Shown: positions 1 through 6,324 of the stretch, one piece after another
How positions within the stretch are numbered: the first letter of the stretch is position 1
How the letters are laid out: each line of letters starts with the position of its first letter
Origin: Bacteroidales bacterium UBA4417
GTDB taxonomy: Bacteria; Bacteroidota; Bacteroidia; Bacteroidales; UBA4417
Assembly: GCA_002389705.1 (NCBI GenBank)
Contig: DGQJ01000374.1
Coordinates: forward strand, 1,313-7,638
Length of the DNA stretch: 6,326 nucleotides
Direction of reading: 5' to 3'
Program-made: the position numbers and the translations under genes
The notes under the pieces: model-generated
What the model was told of the DNA's origin: nothing
Seen by the model: only the letters and a program-made list of their open reading frames with translations
Databases searched by the model: none

Positions 1-35
1 TGCAAAACCTCATTAAATCAATTCCGCCAGCGGTG

Positions 36-905
36 TTAAACGAGTATTCTGAAATCACTGGGGCTTTTCCCGGTTTTGGTTTTGAATAAGCGGGAAAAAT
101 AATAAATAGATTGAAACCCCAATTCATAAGCAATAACCTTAACGGGCTTTTTTGTTAAAAGCAGCATTTCTTCGGCTTTTTTTATCCTCAATTGCAGGTG
201 ATACTGTACCGGCGACATCCCTGTATATTTTTTAAACATAGTCCTGAAATAGGAATACCCGGTATTTAATTCCCCCGCAAGTTTCTGTGCATCAATATTA
301 GATTCCAGATTGTCGCGCAAAATCAGACAAGCCTGTTGAATTTTCTTTTCGATATCCTTACCCTCGAATTCCCGGTTTTTAATGATTGAAATAATTTGTC
401 CGATGTATGTAATTATCAATCCTGTGCATATTTGCTGGTAACCTGCTTTTTCTGAAAAGGCATTGTCGAAAATCATAAAAAACAAGTCATGTAGTTCCTT
501 GCGAAAAGCAACTTTTATTATAGGGCATTCTTTGATGAAAAAATCCGGTTTTAAAAGTGTGTCAGCTAACGGCCCGTCAAAACCAATATAATGTTCTTTC
601 CATCCGGTTTTATGTAATGGTCTGTACCTGTGCCATTCGCCTGGGAAAAGGATAATAATTGTCCCGGGTGCAACCCGGAATGATCCGTGTTTGTTTTCAA
701 ATATCCCAAAGCCTTCCGTAATATAATTTACCTGGTATTCATGAAGAATCCTTCCTTCACTCCAATCGAATGTGTATCCTGACGGATGGCCGGCCGGCGG
801 GTAATCAGTGTCTTTTTCGATGTCAGCTATCCCAACAACATTTAGATACAGCCCCCATTCTTTATCTTCCTCTGAAGCAGTAATATATTTAAATTTATCT
901 ATCAC
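36..905 (-). CDS. rhaR: AraC-family transcriptional regulator, probable L-rhamnose-responsive activator
   Basis: Cytoplasmic DNA-binding regulator of 289 residues, a normal length for the AraC/XylS family. The N-terminal half has the cupin-like sugar-sensing fold typical of AraC: around residues 66-95 there is a beta-rich stretch ending in APGTIIILFPGEWHRYRP, the usual 'P-G-hydrophobic-F-P-x-xxH-xY' signature. The C-terminal 100 residues carry two helix-turn-helix motifs, about 205-226 (DAQKLAGELNTGYSYFRTMF) and 254-277 (PVKVIAYELGFQSIYYFSRL), followed by the family signature KTGKSPSDFR. The start is a GTG at 903-905. An in-frame TGA lies just upstream and the next Met is near residue 144, so GTG is the only sensible choice. 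It is divergent from the rhamnose operon, which is the basis for calling it the operon's regulator. In Bacteroides the rhamnose regulator RhaR is also AraC-type. The family is certain; the ligand and the symbol are inferred from context. Confidence 0.85.
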   Translation of the reverse strand: MIDKFKYITASEEDKEWGLYLNVVGIADIEKDTDYPPAGHPSGYTFDWSEGRILHEYQVNYITEGFGIFENKHGSFRVAPGTIIILFPGEWHRYRPLHKTGWKEHYIGFDGPLADTLLKPDFFIKECPIIKVAFRKELHDLFFMIFDNAFSEKAGYQQICTGLIITYIGQIISIIKNREFEGKDIEKKIQQACLILRDNLESNIDAQKLAGELNTGYSYFRTMFKKYTGMSPVQYHLQLRIKKAEEMLLLTKKPVKVIAYELGFQSIYYFSRLFKTKTGKSPSDFRILV

Positions 906-906
906 T

Positions 907-924
907 ATTTTGTGTCATTTTGTG
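907..924. repeat. Tandem ATTTTGTG direct repeat, possible operator
   Basis: The octamer ATTTTGTG occurs at 907-914 and again at 917-924. The copies are offset by 10 bases, close to one helical turn, so both would face the same side of the DNA. They sit directly between the candidate -7 box of the AraC-family gene and its GTG start. AraC-family proteins commonly bind direct repeats through their two helix-turn-helix motifs, so autoregulation is possible. The sequence is AT-rich, so chance repetition cannot be excluded. Confidence 0.3.
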
Positions 925-932
925 CAAATATA
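925..932 (-). promoter_or_regulatory. Candidate -7 element for the AraC-family gene
   Basis: Read on the minus strand these bases are TATATTTG, an exact match to the Bacteroidota -7 consensus TAnnTTTG. It lies only 19 bases before the GTG start, which implies a very short leader of roughly 10-15 bases. No good TTTG -33 element is seen at the expected distance (about 951-956), so the call rests on the -7 box alone. The element is back-to-back with the candidate operon promoter, so one bound regulator could affect both directions. Confidence 0.35.
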
Positions 933-946
933 TAAACATTTTACCC

Positions 947-978
947 ATTGATGAGTGCAGATGCCAAAACTACTTTTG
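947..978 (+). promoter_or_regulatory. Candidate Bacteroidota-type promoter for the rhamnose operon
   Basis: TACTTTTG at 971-978 matches the Bacteroidota -7 consensus TAnnTTTG exactly. ATTG at 947-950, 20 bases upstream, is a partial match to the -33 element TTTG at about the right spacing. Transcription would start near 984-987, leaving an untranslated leader of about 62-65 bases before the kinase ATG at 1049. The imperfect -33 box would suit a promoter that needs an activator such as the divergent AraC protein, but that is inference. Confidence 0.5.
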
Positions 979-1003
979 TTATTTGATATGCCACATTTTT
1001 AAG

Positions 1004-1016
1004 TTTCAAAATGAAA
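1004..1016. repeat. Short palindrome in the operon leader, TTTCA-AAA-TGAAA
   Basis: A perfect 5-base inverted repeat (TTTCA at 1004-1008, TGAAA at 1012-1016) with a 3-base centre lies between the candidate operon promoter and the kinase start. It could be a protein-binding site or a small leader hairpin. All but one pair on each side is A/T, so it would be a weak RNA stem, and such palindromes arise often by chance in AT-rich DNA. Confidence 0.2.
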
Positions 1017-1048
1017 ACAAATAACCATTTTATACGTCTGCAAATAAC

Positions 1049-2419
1049 ATGAAGAAAGATGTAATTGCCATTTTCGACATAGGTAAAACCCATAAAAAGA
1101 TACTTCTATTTGATAGCGGATTGAAACTCGTGATTCAGAAAGCAGAAAAGTTTGCAGAAGTAACTGATGATGATGGTTTTTCCTGCGATGATATCGAAAG
1201 AATTGAAACCTGGATGGTTAAATCCATAAACGAAATTTTGGCAGAATCCGATTTTAACATCAAGGCAATAAATTTTGCTACCTATGGAGCTTCATTAGCT
1301 TACCTCGATTCCCAGGGTAAACGGATTACCCCTGTCTACAATTATCTTAAACCCATGCCCGAAGCAGTGCTGGCAGGTTTTTATGAACGCTACGGAGGGG
1401 TTAACGAATTTTCGCGCAAAACTGCTTCCACTGCATTGGGAATGCTGAATTCGGGATTGCAAATTCTTTGGTTAAAAAAACAAAAGCCGGAATTATTCAA
1501 CAAGGTTAAGCACATACTACATTTCCCCCAGTACCTGAGTTATATTTTCACAAAAAAAATCAATTCCGAATTTACTTCCATTGGTTGCCATACCTCTATG
1601 TGGGATTTTGATAAACATTGTTATCATCAATGGCTCGAAGATGAAAATATTCACTTGCCCGTTCCTGTTTCCAACAATGAGTCGGACGAAATAAATATCG
1701 ATGGCAAAAAAATAGCAGTTGGAGTTGGAATTCACGATAGCTCTTCGTCGCTGGCTCCATATTTATTAAGCAGCAATGATCCTTTCATCCTGATTTCTAC
1801 GGGGACCTGGTGTATATTTATGAATCCGTTTAACGACGAGCCCTTAACTGCTGAACAACTCAAAAAGGATGGTCTCTGCTATATGAGTACCATGCAAAAA
1901 CAGGTCAAATCTGCGCGCCTTTTTATGGGTCATATTCACGATGTGAATGCAGAACGGATCGCCGCACATTTCGGGGTTCAATCCGATTTTTATAAAAGTG
2001 TGAAAGCCGACGAAATAATATTACAAAAATTGATTCGTAACAAAGTCTTTTTCGCGAAGGGAGTGCCTGTTGATGGCGTAGATTTGGGCGTAGATCTATC
2101 AGTTTTTGAGTCGTACGAGGATGCATATCACCAGCTTATGGTCGACCTTACTTACCTCGGACTTAATTCGCTGCAACTCGTAATTCCTGAAAGAGATATA
2201 ACCCAGTCGGTTTATGTAACCGGCGGATTTGCCCGGAACGAAATCTTCGTCCGGTTACTGGCTACCTTGTTACCTACAAAGTTGGTGTTTACATCTGAAA
2301 TTGACAATGCCACGGCGCTGGGAGCAGCAATGGTTTTGTGGAATAAAGCTTTTACCGGTACTGAAACAAAAATGGACCTGGGGCTGAAAAAAATTGAGCC
2401 TTTTGTCCTGGGCTTATAA
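1049..2419 (+). CDS. rhaB: FGGY-family carbohydrate kinase, probable L-rhamnulokinase
   Basis: A 456-residue ATP-dependent sugar kinase with the two-domain actin-like fold, expected to phosphorylate L-rhamnulose at O1 in the cytoplasm. Visible motifs in order: phosphate-1 loop DIGKTHKK at 10-17; the substrate-side segment ATYGASLAYLD at 77-87; the catalytic base Asp230 in VGVGIHDSSSS; phosphate-2 ISTGTW at 249-254; the adenosine motif VTGGFARNE at 390-398; and DNATALGAA at 419-427. The ATG at 1049 places the first beta strand immediately before the P-loop, as usual, and the leader is A-rich with no Shine-Dalgarno. It is first in the operon. The protein is shorter than E. coli RhaB (489 residues), and where RhaB has DTWGVD it reads ATYGAS, so it is a divergent family member. 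The family is certain. Rhamnulose as substrate is inferred from the downstream rhaA and rhaT; fuculose or another ketose is the main alternative. Confidence 0.85.
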   Translation: MKKDVIAIFDIGKTHKKILLFDSGLKLVIQKAEKFAEVTDDDGFSCDDIERIETWMVKSINEILAESDFNIKAINFATYGASLAYLDSQGKRITPVYNYLKPMPEAVLAGFYERYGGVNEFSRKTASTALGMLNSGLQILWLKKQKPELFNKVKHILHFPQYLSYIFTKKINSEFTSIGCHTSMWDFDKHCYHQWLEDENIHLPVPVSNNESDEINIDGKKIAVGVGIHDSSSSLAPYLLSSNDPFILISTGTWCIFMNPFNDEPLTAEQLKKDGLCYMSTMQKQVKSARLFMGHIHDVNAERIAAHFGVQSDFYKSVKADEIILQKLIRNKVFFAKGVPVDGVDLGVDLSVFESYEDAYHQLMVDLTYLGLNSLQLVIPERDITQSVYVTGGFARNEIFVRLLATLLPTKLVFTSEIDNATALGAAMVLWNKAFTGTETKMDLGLKKIEPFVLGL

Positions 2420-2443
2420 GTTTCTTTTTGAACAAGTGTGCGT

Positions 2444-2475
2444 AGCGAATAAGTTGCGCTGATGGTTGAACGCAA
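2444..2475 (+). other. Overlapping potential hairpins in the kinase-aldolase gap
   Basis: The 155-base gap 2420-2574 has no recognised gene. Near its start are two mutually exclusive stems. AGCGAA at 2444-2449 can pair with TTgCGCT at 2454-2460 (one bulged G, loop TAAG). Alternatively TTGCG at 2454-2458 can pair with CGCAA at 2471-2475 (12-base loop). Neither is followed by a U-run, so this does not look like an intrinsic terminator. It could be an RNA-processing or stability element within the operon transcript, or chance. The rest of the gap shows no convincing internal promoter. Confidence 0.2.
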
Positions 2476-2574
2476 AATAAGCAATAATTTAATCGAAAGT
2501 CTTTATACAGCAGGCTGATTAACTATGACAATATCTTGATTTATCAGTTGCATCCTTACATTAACACAACGCTT

Positions 2575-3873
2575 ATGAATGAAAAGCTGAATACAAAATT
2601 AATGCATCCTCGTGATCAGATCACGCTGATCATCAGCAGGATATATAAAAGAGGAATGACAACTACTTCAGGTGGAAACATTTCCATGATGGATGATAGC
2701 GGAGATATGTGGGTCACACCTTCGGCAATTGACAAAGGCTCGCTTAAACCTTCCGACATCATTTGTGTGAAACGCGATGGAACAATTATAGGTAAGCATA
2801 AGCCGTCATCAGAATATCCGTTTCACAGGGCCATTTATGAAATACGTCCTGACATCAAAGCCATTATTCATGCACATCCACCGGCATTGGTTGCTTTCAG
2901 CATTGTTCGTAAAATACCCAACACCAATGTTATTTCACAGGCAAAGCATGTATGCGGCCCAATTGGTTATGCCGGATACGAACTGCCCGGAAGTGAAGCC
3001 TTAGGCAAAGTAATAGCCAAAGAATTTGAAAAAGGCTTCAAGGCTATCATCATGGAGAATCACGGAACCGTTGTAGGTGGCAGCGATATGGCTGATGTTT
3101 ATCAACGTTTTGAGACCCTGGAATTCTGTGCCCGTACCTTATTATATGGTACCAGCATTGGCAAACCTGAATATTTACCGGATTCCCTGATCAGTGAATT
3201 TGAGACGTTGGTTTCTGAACCACTGACAGAAATGGATCAGCCTGATCACAGCATGCAGGAATCAGAAAAACGAGCCGAAATATGCGATATAGTGCATAGG
3301 GCTTGCGATCATGGACTCATGATAAGTTCTTACGGCACGGTATCGACGCGATCGGGAAAGAACGATTTCCTGATAACGCCGACCGATATTTCACGCTGGG
3401 ATTTAGAAAAAGAAGATATTGTACACATAAAAAACGGGAAAAGGGAACCTGGTAAATTGCCAAGCCGGGCTGCCTGGCTTCACCAGGAAATATACAACCA
3501 CAATCCTGAAGTGAATTCAATTATTATGACACAATCGCCTTACCTGATGGCCTTTAGTGTTACAAATACAAAATTCAATGTGCGTACCATACCCGAAAGC
3601 TGGATTTTTTTACAGGATATTTCTACTTTAAATTTTGGAAGTCATTTTAAAGGAAACAGTGAAGTTCCACACTTTATTTCGGTTAACAACCCGGCTGTTA
3701 TTATTCAGAACGATTCGGTAATTATTACAGGCAACAAACTACTGCAAACATTTGACCGGCTTGAAGTAGCTGAATTTAGCGCCAAATCACTTGTGATGGG
3801 TGCGCCGCTTGGCGAAATGGTGCCCATAAACGATAAACAGGTTGACGAATTAAGGGAAGCATTTTTAAAATAA
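2575..3873 (+). CDS. Tandem class II aldolase, probable L-rhamnulose-1-phosphate aldolase
   Basis: A 432-residue cytoplasmic protein expected to cleave L-rhamnulose-1-phosphate to dihydroxyacetone phosphate and L-lactaldehyde. It is two class II aldolase/adducin domains in a row, roughly residues 10-215 and 230-425. Domain 1 resembles E. coli FucA: GGNIS at 33-37, the phosphate-binding Ser78-Ser79, catalytic Glu80, and zinc ligands His99, His101 (HAHP) and His163 (ENHG). The Glu-to-His spacing of 19 matches FucA rather than RhaD. Domain 2 aligns through HQEIY (303-307) but has Ala299, Met318, Gln320 and Asp380 at the four key positions, so it is probably catalytically dead. The ATG at 2575 was chosen; a TTG at 2536 would add 13 residues with no domain support. 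The reading frame is intact, with no sign of a frameshift at the domain junction. It lies between the kinase and rhaA, which supports the rhamnose role. It is not an E. coli RhaD orthologue, so no symbol is given. Confidence 0.85.
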   Translation: MNEKLNTKLMHPRDQITLIISRIYKRGMTTTSGGNISMMDDSGDMWVTPSAIDKGSLKPSDIICVKRDGTIIGKHKPSSEYPFHRAIYEIRPDIKAIIHAHPPALVAFSIVRKIPNTNVISQAKHVCGPIGYAGYELPGSEALGKVIAKEFEKGFKAIIMENHGTVVGGSDMADVYQRFETLEFCARTLLYGTSIGKPEYLPDSLISEFETLVSEPLTEMDQPDHSMQESEKRAEICDIVHRACDHGLMISSYGTVSTRSGKNDFLITPTDISRWDLEKEDIVHIKNGKREPGKLPSRAAWLHQEIYNHNPEVNSIIMTQSPYLMAFSVTNTKFNVRTIPESWIFLQDISTLNFGSHFKGNSEVPHFISVNNPAVIIQNDSVIITGNKLLQTFDRLEVAEFSAKSLVMGAPLGEMVPINDKQVDELREAFLK

Positions 3874-3909
3874 AGTGAATTTGTCCACGTATCCAGGCTC
3901 AACCATTCA

Positions 3910-3943
3910 AAAGTTAAAACCAAAATCTAAAAAACCAAGTAAT
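3910..3943 (+). promoter_or_regulatory. A-rich translation initiation region that decides the rhaA start
   Basis: The open frame of rhaA extends back to a GTG at 3875, directly after the aldolase stop, but the 23 extra codons match nothing in the RhaA family and have the low-complexity, Lys-rich look of translated leader. The 34 bases before the ATG at 3944 are strongly A-rich with no Shine-Dalgarno, which is typical of Bacteroidota initiation regions. Starting at 3944 gives 418 residues, against 419 in E. coli RhaA, with the N-termini aligned. Confidence 0.5.
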
Positions 3944-5200
3944 ATGAAAAAAGATGTTCAGATAGAAATAAACTATCAGACAGCCAAGGAAAGATACGCT
4001 GCATTAGGAGTAGATGCAGAATCAGCTTTAGCGCAATTGCAAAATATCTCGTTGTCGCTCCATTGCTGGCAAACTGACGATGTAACCGGATTTGAAAATT
4101 CAGGCGGATCGCTCAGCGGAGGTATCCAGGCTACCGGTAACTATCCCGGCAAGGCCCGCACCATCGATGAAGTACGCCAGGATATTGAAAAGGTTAAAAG
4201 TTTATTAGGTGGCAACCACCGTTTAAGCCTGCACGCTATTTATGGCGATTTTGGCGGTAAAAAAGTAGATCGCGACCAGATTGAACCCGAACATTTTCAG
4301 AGCTGGATCGATTGGGCCAAAGACGTAAACATGAAACTGGATTTCAACAGCAGCAGCTTTTCACATCCAAAGAGCGGGGATCAGACACTTTCGCACCGCG
4401 ATAAAGGGATACGCGATTTCTGGATTGAACATACGATCCGAAGCCGTCGCATTGCCGACGAAATGGGAAGCCAACAGGGAAGCAAAGCCTGCCATAACCT
4501 TTGGGTACACGACGGGCAAAAAGACCTGACCGTTGACCGCTTTCTTTACCGTTCCCTCCTCAAAGATTCGCTTGATAAAATTTTTTCAAAAAAATTCCAG
4601 CACGTTAAAGATGGCGTTGAATGTAAATTATTCGGAACCGGACTCGAAAGTTTCACGGCTGGTTCACATGAGTTTTATATGGGATTTGCCATACAGAATC
4701 AAATAATGGCAACCCTGGACCTGGGCCATTTCCATCCAACGGAGGAAATATTTGATAAAATATCTTCTTTCCTGCTCTATGTTCCTGAATTGCTGTTGCA
4801 TGTTAGCCGCCCAGTCCGCTGGGATAGTGATCATGTGGTAATACTGAACGAAAGTGTAGCTATGCTGGCACAGGAAATTACCCGGGCAAACGCCCTGGGC
4901 CGGGTTAATATTGGCTTAGACTATTTTGATGCATCCATCAATCGTATCGGGGCCTATGTAATTGGCGCACGTGCTACTCAAAAAGCTTTTCTGCAAGCTT
5001 TGCTCGAACCCATTGAAAAACTGAGAGCGTATGAAGCAAATGAGCAGTATTTCCAACGCCTGGCCTTGCTCGAAGAAGCCAAAGCACTGCCCTGGAACGA
5101 CGTTTACGATTATTTCTGTCTGAAAAACAACGTAGCTGTTGGTGTTGATTATATTGCCGAAATTGAAACCTATGAAAAAGCTGTGACAAGCAAACGCTGA
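3944..5200 (+). CDS. rhaA: L-rhamnose isomerase
   Basis: Cytoplasmic metal-dependent TIM-barrel isomerase that converts L-rhamnose to L-rhamnulose, the first catabolic step. At 418 residues it is almost the same length as E. coli RhaA (419) and is recognisably similar throughout. Long blocks are nearly identical, for example LHCWQ.DDV.GFEN at 39-52, GGIQATGNYPGKAR at 59-72, GHFHPTE at 261-267, LLLHVSRPVRWDSDHVV at 283-299 and the IGLDYFDASINRI segment at 323-335. The expected metal and catalytic residues are all present: Glu235, Asp259, His262, His286, Asp294, Asp296 and Asp326, corresponding to E. coli Glu234, Asp267, His270, His294, Asp302, Asp304 and Asp334. It is the E. coli-type enzyme rather than the shorter Pseudomonas/Bacillus RhaI type. 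The start at 3944 is preferred over the upstream GTG because the family begins there. It follows the aldolase after 70 bases, in the same direction. This gene fixes the locus as a rhamnose pathway. Confidence 0.97.
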   Translation: MKKDVQIEINYQTAKERYAALGVDAESALAQLQNISLSLHCWQTDDVTGFENSGGSLSGGIQATGNYPGKARTIDEVRQDIEKVKSLLGGNHRLSLHAIYGDFGGKKVDRDQIEPEHFQSWIDWAKDVNMKLDFNSSSFSHPKSGDQTLSHRDKGIRDFWIEHTIRSRRIADEMGSQQGSKACHNLWVHDGQKDLTVDRFLYRSLLKDSLDKIFSKKFQHVKDGVECKLFGTGLESFTAGSHEFYMGFAIQNQIMATLDLGHFHPTEEIFDKISSFLLYVPELLLHVSRPVRWDSDHVVILNESVAMLAQEITRANALGRVNIGLDYFDASINRIGAYVIGARATQKAFLQALLEPIEKLRAYEANEQYFQRLALLEEAKALPWNDVYDYFCLKNNVAVGVDYIAEIETYEKAVTSKR

Positions 5201-5247
5201 TCTGCCTGAAAAATTCATGCATAAAAATGAAACGTTAGGACTTTGTC

Positions 5248-5280
5248 TTATAGCAACGAAGATAAAAGCCTTGCTAATAA
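5248..5280 (+). other. Imperfect inverted repeat in the rhaA-rhaT gap
   Basis: TTATAGCAA at 5248-5256 is the reverse complement of TTGCTAATAA at 5271-5280 apart from one bulged base, giving 9 possible pairs around a 14-base loop. It ends 9 bases before the rhaT ATG. It has no U-run and is AT-rich, so it is not a good terminator. Being next to the start codon, it might influence rhaT translation or mark an mRNA-processing site. The other bases of the 89-bp gap show nothing notable. Confidence 0.25.
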
Positions 5281-5289
5281 AATCCCGTT

Positions 5290-6324
5290 ATGAATACAAT
5301 TATTGGAATCATAATTATTGCATTTGGAAGCCTGGGGCAATCCAGTTCCTATGTGCCAATTAAAAAAGTGAAAAACTGGTCGTGGGAGAGCTTCTGGTTA
5401 ATACAAGGCATCTTTGCATGGCTGGTTTTCCCATACTTAGGGGCATTACTGGCTGTTCCCGAAGGTTCTTCCTTAGGCCATCTGCTGGGGAGTGGAAACG
5501 GTGCATCACTTAAAGCGCTGGGCTATGGAATGCTGTGGGGCGTAGGAGGACTGACTTTCGGTTTAAGCATGCGTTACCTGGGTGTAGCACTCGGGCAGTC
5601 GATTGCACTTGGCACCTGTTCAGCTTTTGGCACATTAATTCCGGCAATCCTGACCGGGAATGATTTATTCTCAGGTAAAGGGCTGATGTTGTTAACCGGT
5701 GTTTCAATTGCAATAGCCGGCATTGCAATAATCGGCTATGCAGGAAGTTTGCGGGCAAAGAATATGACTGCGGAGCAACAAAAGGCTGCGATCAAGGATT
5801 TTGCCTTAGGCAAAGGTTTGTTGGTTGCCCTTTTAGCCGGGGTGATGAGTGCCTGCTTTAGTCTTGGATTAAATGCCGGTGAGCCCATAAAAGCCACTGC
5901 GCTTATATCGGGGAACCAGGCTTTGTTTGCCGGTTTGCCGGTAATCTTAATGGTAACCGCGGGAGGATTTATTACCAATGCTGTTTACTGCCTTTACCAG
6001 AACATAAAAAACAAAACAATTTCAGACTATATAACCGTGCCCGGATCAGTATTAGTTAACAACTTGTTGTTTTGTGCCTTAGCCGGGGTACTGTGGTACT
6101 CGCAATTTTTTGGATTAGCGTTGGGTAAAAGCTTCTTTGCAGAGGGCAGCGTAGTAATGGCATTTTCCTGGAGTATCCTGATGTCGCTCAATATACTTTT
6201 TAGCAACATATGGGGAATCATCCTGAAAGAATGGGTAGGCAGTAAACGCACCACATTCCTATGGCTGGCAGCTGGTTTGCTTGTCCTGATTTTTTCATGT
6301 GTATTTCCCTCCCTGGCCCGGTAA
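5290..6324 (+). CDS. rhaT: L-rhamnose/H+ symporter
   Basis: Inner-membrane sugar transporter of the RhaT family (drug/metabolite transporter superfamily) that takes up L-rhamnose with a proton. It has 344 residues, the same as E. coli RhaT, and about ten hydrophobic segments along its length, the first at roughly 2-20 and the last at 322-340. Conserved family blocks are easy to see: PIKKVKNWSWE at 23-33 (E. coli PFKKVKKWSWE), MLWGVGGLTFGLSMRYLG at 81-98, WYSQFFGLALG at 269-279 and LKEW at 312-315. The cytoplasmic loop at about 153-175 is charged. Translation starts at the ATG at 5290, with no Shine-Dalgarno, and the TAA at 6322-6324 ends two bases before the window edge, so the gene is complete. 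It is last of the four plus-strand genes seen here; whether the operon continues cannot be judged. Outer-membrane passage of the sugar must be served by genes elsewhere. Confidence 0.96.
   Translation: MNTIIGIIIIAFGSLGQSSSYVPIKKVKNWSWESFWLIQGIFAWLVFPYLGALLAVPEGSSLGHLLGSGNGASLKALGYGMLWGVGGLTFGLSMRYLGVALGQSIALGTCSAFGTLIPAILTGNDLFSGKGLMLLTGVSIAIAGIAIIGYAGSLRAKNMTAEQQKAAIKDFALGKGLLVALLAGVMSACFSLGLNAGEPIKATALISGNQALFAGLPVILMVTAGGFITNAVYCLYQNIKNKTISDYITVPGSVLVNNLLFCALAGVLWYSQFFGLALGKSFFAEGSVVMAFSWSILMSLNILFSNIWGIILKEWVGSKRTTFLWLAAGLLVLIFSCVFPSLAR

Noticed and set aside
22..35. CCGC-CA-GCGG short palindrome just past the regulator stop, considered as a terminator
   Set aside because: Only four pairs with a two-base loop and no U-run on the minus strand; too weak to call.
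1..35. Edge sequence upstream of the regulator's stop
   Set aside because: Only 35 bases, with no recognisable start, stop context or motif; nothing can be assigned.
2536..2574. TTG start for the aldolase (13 more residues)
   Set aside because: A rare start codon and no domain support for the extra residues; the ATG at 2575 lies just before the first aldolase helix.
2575..3873. Possibility that the aldolase is two genes joined by a frameshift or assembly error
   Set aside because: One uninterrupted frame spans both halves, and the second half has a coherent set of substitutions at the active-site positions rather than random damage.
3875..3943. Extension of rhaA to the upstream GTG (23 more residues)
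   Set aside because: The extra residues do not match the RhaA N-terminus, while the ATG at 3944 gives the family length and alignment.
4916..5222. Minus-strand open frames opposite the end of rhaA
   Set aside because: They lie antisense to strongly conserved rhaA codons, overlap each other in different frames and show no recognisable domain. The same reasoning applies to the other short minus-strand frames opposite the kinase, aldolase and rhaT.
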